From Mesocentrotus franciscanus (lineage: Eukaryota > Echinodermata > Echinoidea > Camarodonta > Strongylocentrotidae), in NCBI GenBank assembly GCA_037976565.1, contig CP137684.1, positions 18,286,339 through 18,350,338 of the forward strand: a stretch of DNA of 64,000 nt, in the 5' to 3' direction. The notes beneath the pieces are model-generated. The model searched no databases. It was not told the origin of the DNA and worked only from the letters and a program-made list of their open reading frames with translations. Position 1 is the stretch's first letter, and the number at the start of each line of letters is the position of its first letter. Below are positions 34,541 through 44,549 of this stretch, in pieces. Position numbers and translations under genes: made by a program.

Positions 34541-34927
34541 AGGCGCGTAGCCAGGGGCAGTGGGGCGGTCGCCCCAAAAAAAAAACGCCGGCCAAAAAAA
34601 AAAAAAAAAGAGAAGAGAAAAAGGAAGAGGACGTAGGAAGAAAAAGGAGCACGGTACAACGAATCGTCATCTTCTCTAATAATTTAGTGAAACGTAAAAG
34701 CTTCCGCGCTTCGCGCGGGAGGGGGAAACTGAATTCAGACAAGGATTAAGAGTCGAGAACGGTACAACGAATCGGCTTCTTTCCCTAATAATTTAATGAA
34801 ACGTCAAACTCCCCCCTCCCTGCACCCACCCCCTAGGGAGCGCGCTTCGCGCGCTCTGTAAGTGATTCGCACGCTTCGCGTGCTCACTACCGCCTTCCCT
34901 AAAATAAAATCCTGGCTACGCGCTTGG
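34541..34927. mobile_element. 387-bp hAT-type MITE with exact 8-bp TSD
   Basis: TTATGCAC at 34,533-34,540 and 34,928-34,935 flank inverse ends AGGCGCGTAGCCAGG and CCTGGCTACGCGCTTGG. An 8-bp duplication is the hAT hallmark (established). The interior is A-rich on the left, with direct and inverted CGCTTCGCGCG words. No coding capacity. Confidence 0.85.
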
Positions 34928-34936
34928 TTATGCACA

Positions 34937-35119
34937 CCATTGTCGGGAAGAGTATTGATTATCTTTCGTCATTAGCTGCTGAATTGCCTGTACATTGTCT
35001 ATAGCTACTCTGAACTTCTTGAAATTTGCTGAAATGTTGCCCATCATGTGCAGGCGCGCCGGGGCCCTCGAAGTGGACGCGACGATGGGTTGCAGGCCAA
35101 GGCCTGCCAACTGAATCAT
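34937..35119 (-). pseudogene. gypsy Gag N-terminal fragment
   Basis: The minus strand reads MMGNISANFKKFRVAIDN followed by a TKDNQYSSR segment, which resembles the conserved start of Mag-like Gag (a GN..NWKKF motif, then a LxTKD motif). It is a fragment ending at the hAT target duplication. A short open frame without other gypsy sequence next to it, so the call is tentative. Confidence 0.4.
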
Positions 35120-35234
35120 CGCTGTCTTTTCTGAACGCTACGGCGCGCGTGCTCCTGTGTAGAAATATATGTATAAGAAATGTAATAATGTTTCAATGCT
35201 ACTTTTTTTGCCTTGTTTCTTATTCCCCTTTTAA

Positions 35235-35645
35235 AGATCTCTCCTCTCTCTCTCTCTCTCCACCTCTCTCTTCCTATCTCCCGTCCTCTTTCTCTCTCTT
35301 ACTTTTCTCTTTCTCCTCCCATTTCTCTCTCTTCTCTCCCCTTCCCCTTTCTTTCTCCCTCTTTCTCTCTCTCCCTCTCTTCTCTCTCTTTCCCTCTCCC
35401 CATCCCTCTCTCTTTTTATACCACTCTCTCTCCCTTACTCTCTCCTCCTCTCTTCATCTCTCTTCCTTCTCTCTCTCTCTCCCCTCTCTCTTTCTTTCTC
35501 CCCTCCCTGTTTCTATCCCTCTCTTTCTCTTTTCCTCTCTTTCTCTTTTTCTCTCTTCTCTCTCCCCACTCTCTCCCTCCCTCCCTCCCCACTCTCTCTC
35601 TCTCTCTCTTTCCCTCCCCACTCTCTCTCTCTCTCTCTCGTCATT
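35235..35645 (+). repeat. CT/TC-rich microsatellite
   Basis: About 400 bp of CTCTCT with interspersed CCC and TTT. Open frames of 79-244 codons across it are products of composition. Confidence 0.9.
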
Positions 35646-35913
35646 TCTCTCCTTCTCGATTTCCTCGTCACCTCTCGCTTTGGTCTTGCTACATAGAGCC
35701 AGCCTGGCTTCACACGTTGAATATTATATTGTAACCACATTTTCATGCGCAATTTCTTAAGTGTATATATTTTGGTTCAATTTTGTTTATACAACTTAAT
35801 TCCATTGTAAATCAACCATTATGAGTTCCTGAACTTTACGTGTTGATGTTTTTAAACCGAATAAATAAAAAAAAATAAAAAAAACGAGAAATTTAATTCG
35901 TCATTGAGGACGA

Positions 35914-36905
35914 ATTAGGTGGTCTGTCTTTAAATCTGACGCTGATCTTGTTAAAGATTGTCACAGCTACAACATATCGAAATTTGGAAGAAAATCGATC
36001 AATATTAACAGAGATACAATCAATTTTCCCTAAATATACTGATGTCATAATATGCCAATTCGGATTTTGAGTTCCAAGGCCATTATGATGACGTCACGAT
36101 ATATTTAACGGCCAAATGAGACATGAAATCATTTCTCAAACTCCTTCTCTATCTAAATATATCAACAAATTGTGGGGTCAACTGACATCCAAAAGAGCTA
36201 TAATGGATTTTGTATAGGCATGTTTTTGCCCATATCTATTATGTATTACAAGAGCTCGCGCGCAAGGACATTTATCTGGAACGGACGCTCATTCCGTTTT
36301 TAATGGTCATAAAAAGATAAAACATGGTACCAAATTGTTCGAAAGGAAATGGGGAATATCATGAAAGATAAAAAATGGCGATTCTATGTTGCGTACGGCC
36401 ATGACGAACGAAAACGCGCGCGCATTCGCGTGCGCGCGTTTTTTGGCGAAATGCTTAAAATTGGCTGAAACGTACTCTAATTTGAACGAAAAGTGATTTT
36501 GAGCATTTTGAAATTTTGCGCGCGCACTGACGCGCGGACATACATGTACGGGCGCATCTATTGACCTGAAAATGACCGGACGAATATTGACCTTAATCAT
36601 GATAAATATGAATGAGAAATGACTTTCTGTTATGAAGATATGATCATAAGTTGATTTTCACAAAATGGCGCGTGGATGACGTCACGATTATTTGATGAAC
36701 TTGAAAATGCGGCTGTCACGTCTTATGACGATGATCTATGACTGTGTGAACTTTAAAAGAAATCTGACGGTTAGATTTTGAGTAATCGTGTGCACAAAAA
36801 AGTGGAGAAATAAAAATAAATAAATAATAATAAATAATAATAATAATAAAGAAAGAAAATTCTGACGAAATTAATAGGTGGTCTGTTGACAACAGACCAC
36901 CTAAT
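35914..36905. mobile_element. inverted-repeat element with AGGTGGTCTGT ends
   Basis: The left end ATTAGGTGGTCTGT is mirrored by ACAGACCACCTAAT at 36,892-36,905. The right end is itself a hairpin: AGGTGGTCTGTTG, two bases, then its inverse. A small palindrome, AATTCGTC ATTGAG GACGAATT, sits immediately outside the left end. The interior is non-coding with CG-rich alternating CGCGCG tracts (36,413-36,440) and an AATAAT microsatellite (36,815-36,850). Superfamily unknown. Confidence 0.6.
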
Positions 36906-37428
36906 AAATAAAGTCATTCAAAAGCGGGACCCATGACGATGATGATTTGATCTACGAATGTTCTTCATTGTTCTTGGCGTAACCAAGCTTATTACCCTAC
37001 ATATATCTTCTACGTGAGCTTAACTCCAGATATTGGATAGAAATAGGCCTAGCACTCCACAGAACACCTTCTTCTGATTCCCATGTCTGTTCCCAACATA
37101 AGGCAGTTGCATCATACATTTTTTCCCAGCTATAAACAATGATAAGAAAGCGAATTCTCTGCATTCTATAACTCATTATCATGTGGCTCAACTCTCCTGA
37201 AGACATGACTCAACTGTCCTCTAACCACAGGAGTGTTGAGCCGCTTTGCACTTTTTTTTAAAAGAAAAGTGATGAAAATATGCAGTGATCTGAAAAAGAA
37301 AAAAAAATCTCGGTAAAAATACCTTAATAAGTTATACTTCAACATGATAACAAACACTCCTCACAAATAAGGATAATATGAGAAATATTGATTAAAATAT
37401 AAAAATTGGCTCAAGTCTCCCACATCTC

Positions 37429-38250
37429 AAAAGACGCAGGAAGTGAAATACAGAACATTCATCTTGCTTTCAGGATTTCATTGGAAATGTGAAGTGTGAT
37501 TTCTTTTTTCATTAAGGGATGGTCCTTTATTGAAAAAAAAATATTTTAGATTTTATAAAATGGTCTAGGTTTCTAGGTCGAGATATCTCTTCTTCTTTTC
37601 TTCTTCCAAAAAGATCTAGTAACAGGTCGTGCCATAAATTGATAAGGCAAGTTTGTCGCATCTATACATCGTTACTTTGAACCATGCAGGATGCGCAGTA
37701 CATTCATGTCCATGCTTTGTGAACTTTAAAATAAAATCTTTTGTCACACTACATGTCTGTCTTAGGATGACACTGACATGTAAGTGTTCTTTCTCAAGAT
37801 TTTGATAGCTTTTGGACTTTGTATATTTACAATGCTAACATAAACACAGTGTGTAAGATAAACAAATAATTTTTTTTATTTTTTATTCGTAATAAATAAA
37901 CTGATTTTATACCTCTTCAGTGTTTCCAGCGAAACAAAGTAACTGCCTACCGATAAAAGAAAAAAAGAATGGATTTGAGAATGCAATATAACTGTCAGCA
38001 TTTGCCTCATAGTCTGAGTTTTCGTTATTTTTGTTTTGCTCAATAAAATGTTCAGTAATTGATACACGTACTAATATACTAATCTCATTATTTCTTAGGC
38101 CTATGCAGCGGGAAGGAATTTGAATTGTTCAGGATGTTCTTGATTAATGCTAAATATATTACTCATTGCGGATGTAGTATCGAAAATAATATCGCTAGTG
38201 ATATTCGTTTGTCTCGCAATGTGGTCAATAAGGAATCTAAAAGATCTCGA
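37429..38250. other. non-coding stretch
   Basis: AT-rich, no gene or repeat recognised. Confidence 0.35.
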
Positions 38251-38481
38251 CGTTTCGTGCGCCGCTGCAACACTTCGTCAGGTGATAAAAACTAATGTAA
38301 GTAAGGGTGTTTTATACTCTATGGGAGGACCGGCGCGACGGTCCATAATTCGATCGATAATCGGAACAATAACGCACAAGGCCTATTGGCCGACGCACAC
38401 GGTGCTCGACCAATCAGCAGGCCGCTGGTTCGGCTAATTATGCAAATGGCCTAATGGTCGACGCACACGGTGCTCGACCAA

Positions 38482-39034
38482 TCAGCAGGACGCTGGTTCG
38501 GCTCGCCTGCTGGGCGGAAGCAATAGCGAGCTCAACCAATCAACGGGCCGCTGGATCGGCCCGTCTGCTGATTGAATCGACCGGTGTTGGCCGGCTGGAC
38601 GGGGAATGTCATGGCGGCGTATCGTACGCATCCAAAATTCGGGGATATCGATCCCGTTGTCTCTGTTGAAATTATTGGGATTGAGACGGATATTGATAGC
38701 TTCTTTTACCCTCCGTGTGTACCAATGCCTTTCATGGGAAAGGCACTGAACCCCGTCCCAGTCTGGTTGATGCTGGTGATCCCAAGCATGTTCGGCTACG
38801 GCTGAGTTGTCAGTTCGGCGGAGCCTGACGTCCCTCTTATGCTCAGTGATTCTTTCTTTTATCGGACGGGCAGTTTCACCGATATAGGATCTATCACATC
38901 CTTTGCAAGGGATGTTGTATACAATGCCGTCTCGTCTATGTGGAGAAACTGGATCCTTGGGGCGTGTAAGTTGTTGACGTAAGGTGGTATCTGATCTGAA
39001 AACCGATCGAATGCCATGGCTCTCTAGGCGGCGC
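38482..39034 (-). pseudogene. Penelope-like element, GIY-YIG endonuclease end
   Basis: Penelope-like retroelements carry a reverse transcriptase and a C-terminal GIY-YIG nuclease. The minus strand shows the nuclease: DGIVYNIPCKGC, SYIGETARPIKERITEHK, VAEHAWDH, RHWYTRRVKEAINIRL and RDNGIDIPEFWM. It is open for the whole domain and runs on past the usual end into a tail that stops at 38,482. Its upstream part is at 39,915-40,160, separated by an inserted element. Confidence 0.9.
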
Positions 39035-39907
39035 ACAGTGGGCCAGGGAGGAACCAAAGTGGGCCAAAACTCATTTTTGGTGATTTATTTTTTTCAATTC
39101 TTTACTTGCCCAGTTGAAAGGTAAAAAATTGAGGAATACCTCAGTAAAATATTTAATTCCGGTATGCACAATAAGGGTATAAATTTACTCCTTCAAACAG
39201 CAAAATCCTACATATTCACAGTTTTAGTGCAAAAGTGACTTATTTTATAAATCTTTCAATTTAACATGAAGTTTTTAAGTTATTGATATGAAATTGGCCC
39301 CACATATTCCTGATAGTTCATTTCGTTGCATGATTGGTTTAAAATTAATAGAAACACAATCTTCAGGATATATTATAGGGTAATTCACTGAAAAATGGAC
39401 TAATTATCCATGTTATTTATAAATCCAGAGGAAATGTTTAGATTTCCGCGGAGTTCCGCTTAAATTTTAATACCACCATTTATTCTGATGTCTAAGCTTT
39501 AAGTTGATACCAAATTTTGCTGCCCGATCTTGCCCGTTGTTATGTTAGAGCCGACTTCCTTGCCACATTGCCCCGAAAATGTGTTTTTGGGGTCCGCGGC
39601 TGAATCATGAAGGATTCGCGGTCATAAATCACTGCGCGTGGGGGCGTGTGACACTAGTTCTGACACCGCGGACCAAAATAGACACATTTTTCGGGGCAAT
39701 GTTGCAAGGAAACCGGCTCTAACATAATAACGGGCAGAATCGGGCAGCCAAATCTGGTATCAACTTAAAGCTGAGACATCAGCAAAAATGGTGGTAATAA
39801 AATTTAAGTGGAAATCCCTGGAAATCCAAACATTTCCTCTGGATTTATAAAAAATAAATCCCCAAAAATAAGTTTTGGCGCACTTTGGTTCCCCCCTGGC
39901 CCACTGT
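39035..39907. mobile_element. 873-bp inverted-repeat element inserted in Penelope-like ORF
   Basis: GCGGCGC at 39,028-39,034 and exactly at 39,908-39,914 flank inverse ends ACAGTGGGCCAGGG / CCCTGGCCCACTGT. The arms stay highly similar for about 60 bp (GGAACCAAAGTG, CCAAAACT, ATTTTTGGGGATTTATTTTT-like). An inner inverted pair around the CCGCGG region (39,430-39,620 with 39,620-39,800) extends the fold. The 7-8-bp duplication and CAGTG ends suggest hAT. No transposase frame. Confidence 0.85.
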
Positions 39908-39914
39908 GCGGCGC

Positions 39915-40160
39915 TTGAGTTGTTGGGAGACACCATCAATGTACGGCAAGACTGTAAATGTCTTGTATACCTTCTGATCCCTGGGTTCCGACGATCTCTT
40001 CTTGGTATTGTGTACAAAACGGCGTGGGTAACCGTTGAGACTCGGGGCACTGTGGACACGGTCCGTTCTTTGCATGGCTGTTGTGGACTTGTCACTATGC
40101 GTGAAGCTCTGTCAAATAGACAGAGAGGTCTAGTGAAATGTCTATTTGACAGAGCTTCAC
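39915..40160 (-). pseudogene. Penelope-like element, region between RT and GIY-YIG
   Basis: The minus strand reads a segment with NGYPRRFVHN and TFTVLPYIDGVSQQLKR, which in the family lies just before the nuclease, and a LFDRASRI-type motif at its 5' edge. The reading frame continues across the inserted element in the downstream part. The copy is 5' truncated here; the RT domain proper is absent. Confidence 0.75.
40101..40160. repeat. perfect 22-bp inverted repeat at the Penelope truncation point
   Basis: Arms at 40,101-40,122 and 40,139-40,160 are exactly complementary (for example GTGAAGCTCTGTC and GACAGAGCTTCAC) with a 16-nt loop. The outer arm belongs to the Penelope coding sequence; the other is an inverted copy of it at the truncation edge. 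Confidence 0.9.
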
Positions 40161-40164
40161 TATT

Positions 40165-40915
40165 TAAACTGCATCAAATTTAAATGCATTCATTAGGCCC
40201 AGGGGGCACGTACATTTTTCTAAACATGTAGTTGCCTTTTGCACAAGAAAATTTGTATTGCATTGGCATTTCTTTACACTGTGGAATGCTAGAAATGTCA
40301 TGTCACATATAATCTGCATCAATATCCAATTCATTAGGCCCATATAGGGGCACATTTAACCACCTCTTCTTTCTATCAGGTAGGACCTATGCAGAAGAAA
40401 ATTGGCAGTTCTTTACTCTGTAGAAAGTACCTTTTCATTTGATATTAGTTTTGTGTGGTACCAACTATGATTGATCATATGGCCCATTTGGGGCCCCTTT
40501 TATTGCGTCTGTCGACAGCAGAAAATTTGTCTGGCATGATGATTTCCATAGTCTGTAAGATTTACCCAAGCATTCCAAACTGCTTTTGAGTGGTACCTTG
40601 CATATTTAATCTGGGTCAATGCTACGATAATGGGCATTTGGGCAAAAAAAGAAGATTATTATTAAAGATTATTATTATTATTAGGGCGGGCCCTTAGCAG
40701 CAGAAAAATTGTCTGGCATTGGCCATTCAGTACTTTGTGGCATTAATGCATTAAGTTGACATTAGTTTCAAGTGGTACCTCGTTCGTTTAATCAAATGCA
40801 TTTTTAGGGGCCCTTTAGGGGCGTCTGGCGGATATACTGGGTTTTTTCCTAAGTGTTCCAATACTCAGACATTGGTACCTCGTTCGTTTGATCAAAGTGC
40901 TCTGGGCTGCCGGGC
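40165..40915 (+). repeat. degenerate tandem repeat, ~125-180-bp units
   Basis: Units share ATTAGGCCC or GGGGCCC near one end, then GCAGAAAATTTGTCTGGCAT, an ACTCTGTAGAA-like word, and GTGGTACCT. The GCAGAAAA word recurs at about 40,239, 40,392, 40,517 and 40,699. An ATT microsatellite at about 40,650-40,685 interrupts one unit. Non-coding. Confidence 0.65.
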
Positions 40916-41019
40916 TAATATTTCAATAAAAGGCAAAGGTCCTTTTTCAAGGTACATAAAATTTGCATAATTTATTCAAACAGATGCAGAATGCAAAGAA
41001 CATAAACCGTATAAAAAAG

Positions 41020-41479
41020 ACTGCCCAAATGCTATAAAAGCTTGCCTATTCGTGAATTTGAATACATTAATGTTCATCCGGGCGGTGCAGGTGCGGATTT
41101 GAAAGTATTTACGTGCATTTTTAATTTGAACGCGCTTTTTACACGTTTATGTGAGAATATCATGAAATCGAATCCTAATACAATGAAATTGAATGAATTA
41201 GTTATCTTTGTTAATGTTGATCTCGGTGATCATTCAAATTCGCGCGAAATTGAATGATCGCATCGTTAAATCGGATGTAACGTTGACGAAATTGGGCGGG
41301 AAAGCCTGTAACAAACATAATACGAGCTGTAAAGTGTAGATGAGCATTTGAATTCTTCAATAACCCACTTCTTGTAAGTGTGCATCTTTGCGCAACACAC
41401 AACATACGACCATACGGTACAAGAGTCGTTGGAATTAAACCTTTTGACTTTGTTGGCCTGCAAATGGGACAAGGTACCT
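41020..41479 (+). mobile_element. AGGTACTATGTCCC-family element, right end and interior
   Basis: The right terminus GGCCTGCAAATGGGAC...GGTACCT is followed by ATAA at 41,480-41,483 (one base off TTAA). Upstream, CTTCAATAACCCACTTCTTGTAA matches the right half of the copy at 59,208. AAATTGGGCGGGAAA and the GAATTGAATG-rich interior match the 12,841-13,430 copy in inverse order. No transposase. Confidence 0.65.
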
Positions 41480-41748
41480 ATAATAAAACTAGTGAATTTC
41501 CATTATTTTTTAACACGGCGTGTGATCTCACCTGGTGGATACGGCACTCTGATCATGCTGATGTCTCAGATTATTGCCTATGCACTTCAATAACGATTGC
41601 ATAATCAATTGGATTTAACATTTACACCGATCTAATTTATATGGCTTACTTTTAACATTTGCACCGATACTCAATTCTGCTTCGATTACAAAACATCAAG
41701 GTATTTTATACGATAGGCCAACAAAATTCTACTTAACGTCAATGTTAA

Positions 41749-41960
41749 AGGTTTAGTCAAGCCTTTTAATGGATTCATTTGAATTAAAAGCAGAACAATC
41801 AAAGAAACAGAATGGCGAAAGTTTGAAATAAATCAGACCAATAATAAGAAAGTTATGAATGCTTTAAATATGAGATTGCTGCAGCTAGAGTATGAGAAAC
41901 TCAAAATTGTCAATTTTGTCAGTCCATCGTGACGTAGTCGCGGATACCATCTCCCGTTTG
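41749..41960 (+). mobile_element. TTAA-flanked repeat end
   Basis: TTAA at 41,745-41,748 then AGGTTTAGTCAAGCC, followed by AGCAGAACAATCAAAG, ATAATAAGAAAGTTATGAA and a TCAATTTTG...GTGACGTAG order. This layout parallels the terminus at 56,125, so it is probably one end of a relative. The other end is not identified. Confidence 0.45.
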
Positions 41961-42048
41961 TCGTTTACCATACAAATTATTAATTTTTATATACCTCACT
42001 TTAGGAATCTAGCCATCTGATTGGTCGAAATTGGAGTCGTGATTTTAT

Positions 42049-42132
42049 CCATGCCCGCCTACCAGTCAATAGTCTTTTAAAAAGTGCCCTCATACCCGCC
42101 TACCAGTCAATAGTCTTTTAAAAAGTGTCCTC
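42049..42132 (+). repeat. two-copy 42-bp tandem duplication
   Basis: CATGCCCGCCTACCAGTC...AAAAAGTGCCCT is repeated immediately with two or three changes. It forms the truncated downstream edge of the gag fragment on the minus strand. Confidence 0.85.
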
Positions 42133-42655
42133 ATACTCGCAAGCTGCTCAATCGTCACCGACTCACTCGTGGAAGCCAAGATAAGTTGTGCATTGCGTGG
42201 CAAACGCTGTAAAAAAAATTGCTTGAGAATATTGTCCTCCAGTGTGGCATTGCCCAAAAGCTGCCTCATACGGCGTAGAAATTGCAACGGCTTCCTGTCA
42301 CCGAGCTCCTCCGAAATCAAAAGCTGATGAAGCCTATGCTGCTCAGAAACAGATGTCCGTTTAATGAGTTCGGCCATAAGCGAAGAGAACCGATCCTTCT
42401 TAGGAGGGCTAATCAAAAAGTCCCGAACATCCTGAGCCACAAAGAACCAATAACATAAGCGAACTTGGTGTCCTCCGCAGAAATCCCACGCGTCAGAAAC
42501 TGGGCCTCCACCTGGGCAAACCACAAGGCGGGGTCGTTAGGCCAGAAGGGAGGGAGCTTGAGCCCGACTGTTCCGGTCATAGCTGCAGAAGATCTAACAA
42601 GAGGACTGCTCACAGGCGACGCCTCTCCTTCCACTTCAGGACCATCAACAGGCAT
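42090..42655 (-). pseudogene. second gypsy Gag fragment
   Basis: Capsid-like Gag of an LTR retrotransposon. From ATG at 42,653-42,655 the frame reads LKLPPFWPNDPALWFAQVEA and then, after a frameshift near 42,440, VRDFLISPPKKDRFSSL, LISEELGDRKPLQFLRRM and FFLQRLPRNAQLIL, ending in a stop at 42,090. These are conserved blocks of invertebrate Ty3/gypsy Gag. The rest of the element is missing: downstream sequence changes at a tandem duplication. Confidence 0.85.
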
Positions 42656-42723
42656 GATTTAAAAAAAATACTGGGGTCTAAAATATGACCAAATACAAGT
42701 CAACCTTACACTCACAAAAAAAA

Positions 42724-42741
42724 GATCACGTCGGGTCACCA
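42724..42741 (-). other. tRNA primer binding site of the gypsy element
   Basis: On the minus strand TGGTGACCCGACGTGATC begins three bases or fewer after the LTR end TTTTTACA. TGG at the start pairs with the CCA of a tRNA 3' end (established for LTR elements). Gag starts about 70 bp further on, the expected layout. Confidence 0.75.
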
Positions 42742-42743
42742 AT

Positions 42744-43680
42744 TGTAAAAATCTTTGAATGAACGATTTTTACTTACCACTAGTATAACTGGAGGTTACT
42801 TGTAAATGCTGAAAAGCAGGAGTAGTCTACCAGTGGAAAAAGTGTAGGTTGACTGGATAAATAAAACTCGACACTTCTACTAAAGTAGGGTAGCTCAGCT
42901 AAAGTGTTCGAAAATGAAGTAATGTCCCCATGCAATGTTATATACACGAATGCTATCGGAAATCCTAATTAGCTAGATGACTGGAGTCAAAAATGTAACC
43001 AAGTCAGCTTCCTCTTAACCAAAGTAGAAAAACTCTAGATGAACAGGATTCCGAATTATTGTATTCACGCTATAAATTAATGTTACTAAATACCGGAGGC
43101 CTTGGCTTAAAAAGTAAACGAATTAGCGAAAACAAGATGGCTGCCTCTGGCGAGCACAAGCGTTGTGGAAACAAATGAGGGCAGGGCGAGTTGAGAAGAT
43201 TCGCTAATGTAGTTTCAAAAGGAAGCGAAAGAAACTAGTCGCGGAGAATTGTACGCGAGGTTGATAAAATCTCAGCTCGCTGTAAAAGAAACGAAAAAGC
43301 CCCCTCGCTATTAAAAGTAGTCGAAATTAACTGCGTCACGAAAATCAGGTAACACGCGATAAAATGAAAGTGTGTGGTGGCCGAAAGTTCGGGCGTAAAA
43401 AACTGCTGTGTTAGCAAAGACGAAACTTCTATCTAAAAGTCTATATGTACTCTCGAAGTGAGGGTTGAAAATGCAAGTGCTCGCGAAACGGAAAAATCCA
43501 CTTGCTAAAGAGGCGAACGGACTTTCGGTAAACCATGATTGGTCAAAAAAGAAAAACAAACCATGGCTACGACGAATGTGAAAACCAGGTGCATCCCTTA
43601 ACTACGGCAAGAATGTTGTTGACAAAAAAGTTGATGGAAAAAGTGCAAAGGCAAAATGGCGGTTATATGAAAACACTACA
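42744..43680 (-). repeat. 5' LTR of the second gypsy element
   Basis: The 3' boundary is set by the primer binding site: ...TTTTTACA just precedes it. A plausible 5' boundary is TGTAGTGTTTTC at 43,680, giving TGTA...TACA ends and about 937 bp. The left boundary is tentative because no second LTR is present for comparison. Open frames within it are not genes. Confidence 0.55.
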
Positions 43681-43838
43681 GGCCTTCCAAGAATGAAACG
43701 CCGATATCATAATACCAAAAAGAACCTTTAATTTTCTCCAACTTATTCTCCTACATAAATCATCCATATTCTACGGAATTCTGGCCTATTATAAGAAGAA
43801 AAAAAACACATAAGTTTGCAAAAAACTTAGGAAAATGT
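43681..43838. other. short non-coding spacer
   Basis: AT-rich, between the LTR and the end of the 43,839-44,427 ORF; nothing recognised. Confidence 0.3.
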
Positions 43839-44427
43839 TCACTGGTCTGGTCTGGTCTGTGAGGGGGTTTGCTGCCAGTGCCGGTCCAGAGGCTCCCTTG
43901 GATGACGGGCTAGATGCTTTCCTGGAGGCTCTCCGTACCAAGTCCGGGGTTGCTGTCCATCAGCTGGGGCTGGCTGCTGTGGTTTTACCGGCCCGAACTG
44001 ATGTCGGTCCAAACTATTCTGGCTTCTGCTGTACGTCGGAAGGCTGGTGGGAGGCTTCACATACTTCCGTCGACGTAGGAACCAAAGGCGGTGGCTGGGT
44101 GCGCCTGACTCTGCCGCTCGGTCAGGAAGGTCTTCAAGAGGACCATCAGGATATATGGGTTGGTGCCGGCTGTAGACGACGTGTGTGTAGAAGCTGGGGG
44201 TGCCGGCAGGTGGAGCAGGTGAAGCGTCTTCTTCATCCTCCTCAGCATCAGGTTCAGGTTCCAGTTCAGGGACCGGGTCAGCAACAGAATCATATTCCTC
44301 TTCATTTGGCGGCGGTGAACGGCGAGGATCTCCAGGCTGGTCCTGCTCCTCTACTAGTGGTGGTGGTGGTGGTGCAGGACGGGGGAGGGGGGGGGGGCTT
44401 CGTACGTCTAGGCTTCTTCGGTGGCAT
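43839..44427 (-). CDS. proline-rich acidic/basic ORF with a C-run frameshift
   Basis: From ATG at 44,425-44,427 the frame starts MPPKKPRRTKPPPP. After an 11-C run (44,387-44,397) a one-base frame change gives a long open frame without stops to TGA at 43,839-43,841. It carries LVEEQDQPGDPRR, a Glu/Asp-rich block (PELEPEPDAEEDEED), then HVVYSRHQPIYPDGPLED, LWFLRRRKYVKPPTS and a Gln/Pro/Arg-rich end. About 196 codons in all; no family recognised. A TATA box lies upstream and transposon-like terminal repeats beyond that, so it is probably a protein of a DNA transposon. The frameshift may be real decay or a homopolymer error. Confidence 0.5.
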
Positions 44428-44529
44428 AGCTTGGCCTTCTTTCTTCAAAGCTTGGTCTTCTCTCGTATTGTAGATGCAGTAATGTGTCGTCGATTGCTCA
44501 GACTCGAATGAAGTTCCCATGCCGGGCCT

Positions 44530-44541
44530 GGCTTTTATATA
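44530..44541 (-). promoter_or_regulatory. TATA box
   Basis: GTATATAAAAGCC on the minus strand. A start site 25-30 bp downstream (about 44,505) would leave a leader of roughly 80 nt before the ATG at 44,427. Confidence 0.5.
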
Positions 44542-44549
44542 CTCCCTCC

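Larger units (their letters stand above)
27132..37428 (+). mobile_element. composite pogo/Tigger-like DNA transposon with nested insertions
   Basis: After TA at 27,130-27,131 the left end reads GGGAGATGCGGGAGATTTGA. The right side (37,407-37,428) carries its inverse with mismatches, and subterminal GGCTCAACTCTCC motifs occur at 27,555-27,590 and, mirrored, at 37,190-37,245. Between them lies a pogo-type transposase pseudogene. The span of about 10.3 kb is swollen by a tandem array, a LINE, a hAT MITE, a gag fragment, a CT tract and an inverted-repeat element. The outermost right bases are degraded and the TA there is not certain. Confidence 0.7.

Noticed and set aside
35026..35760. Open frames of 244, 173 and 79 codons
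   Set aside because: They run through a CT microsatellite and consist of Ser/Leu/Pro or Glu/Arg repeats forced by composition.
40101..40160. Hairpin as a microRNA precursor or hammerhead ribozyme
   Set aside because: Perfect 22-bp stem without the usual mismatches, one arm is Penelope coding sequence, and no hammerhead core was seen.
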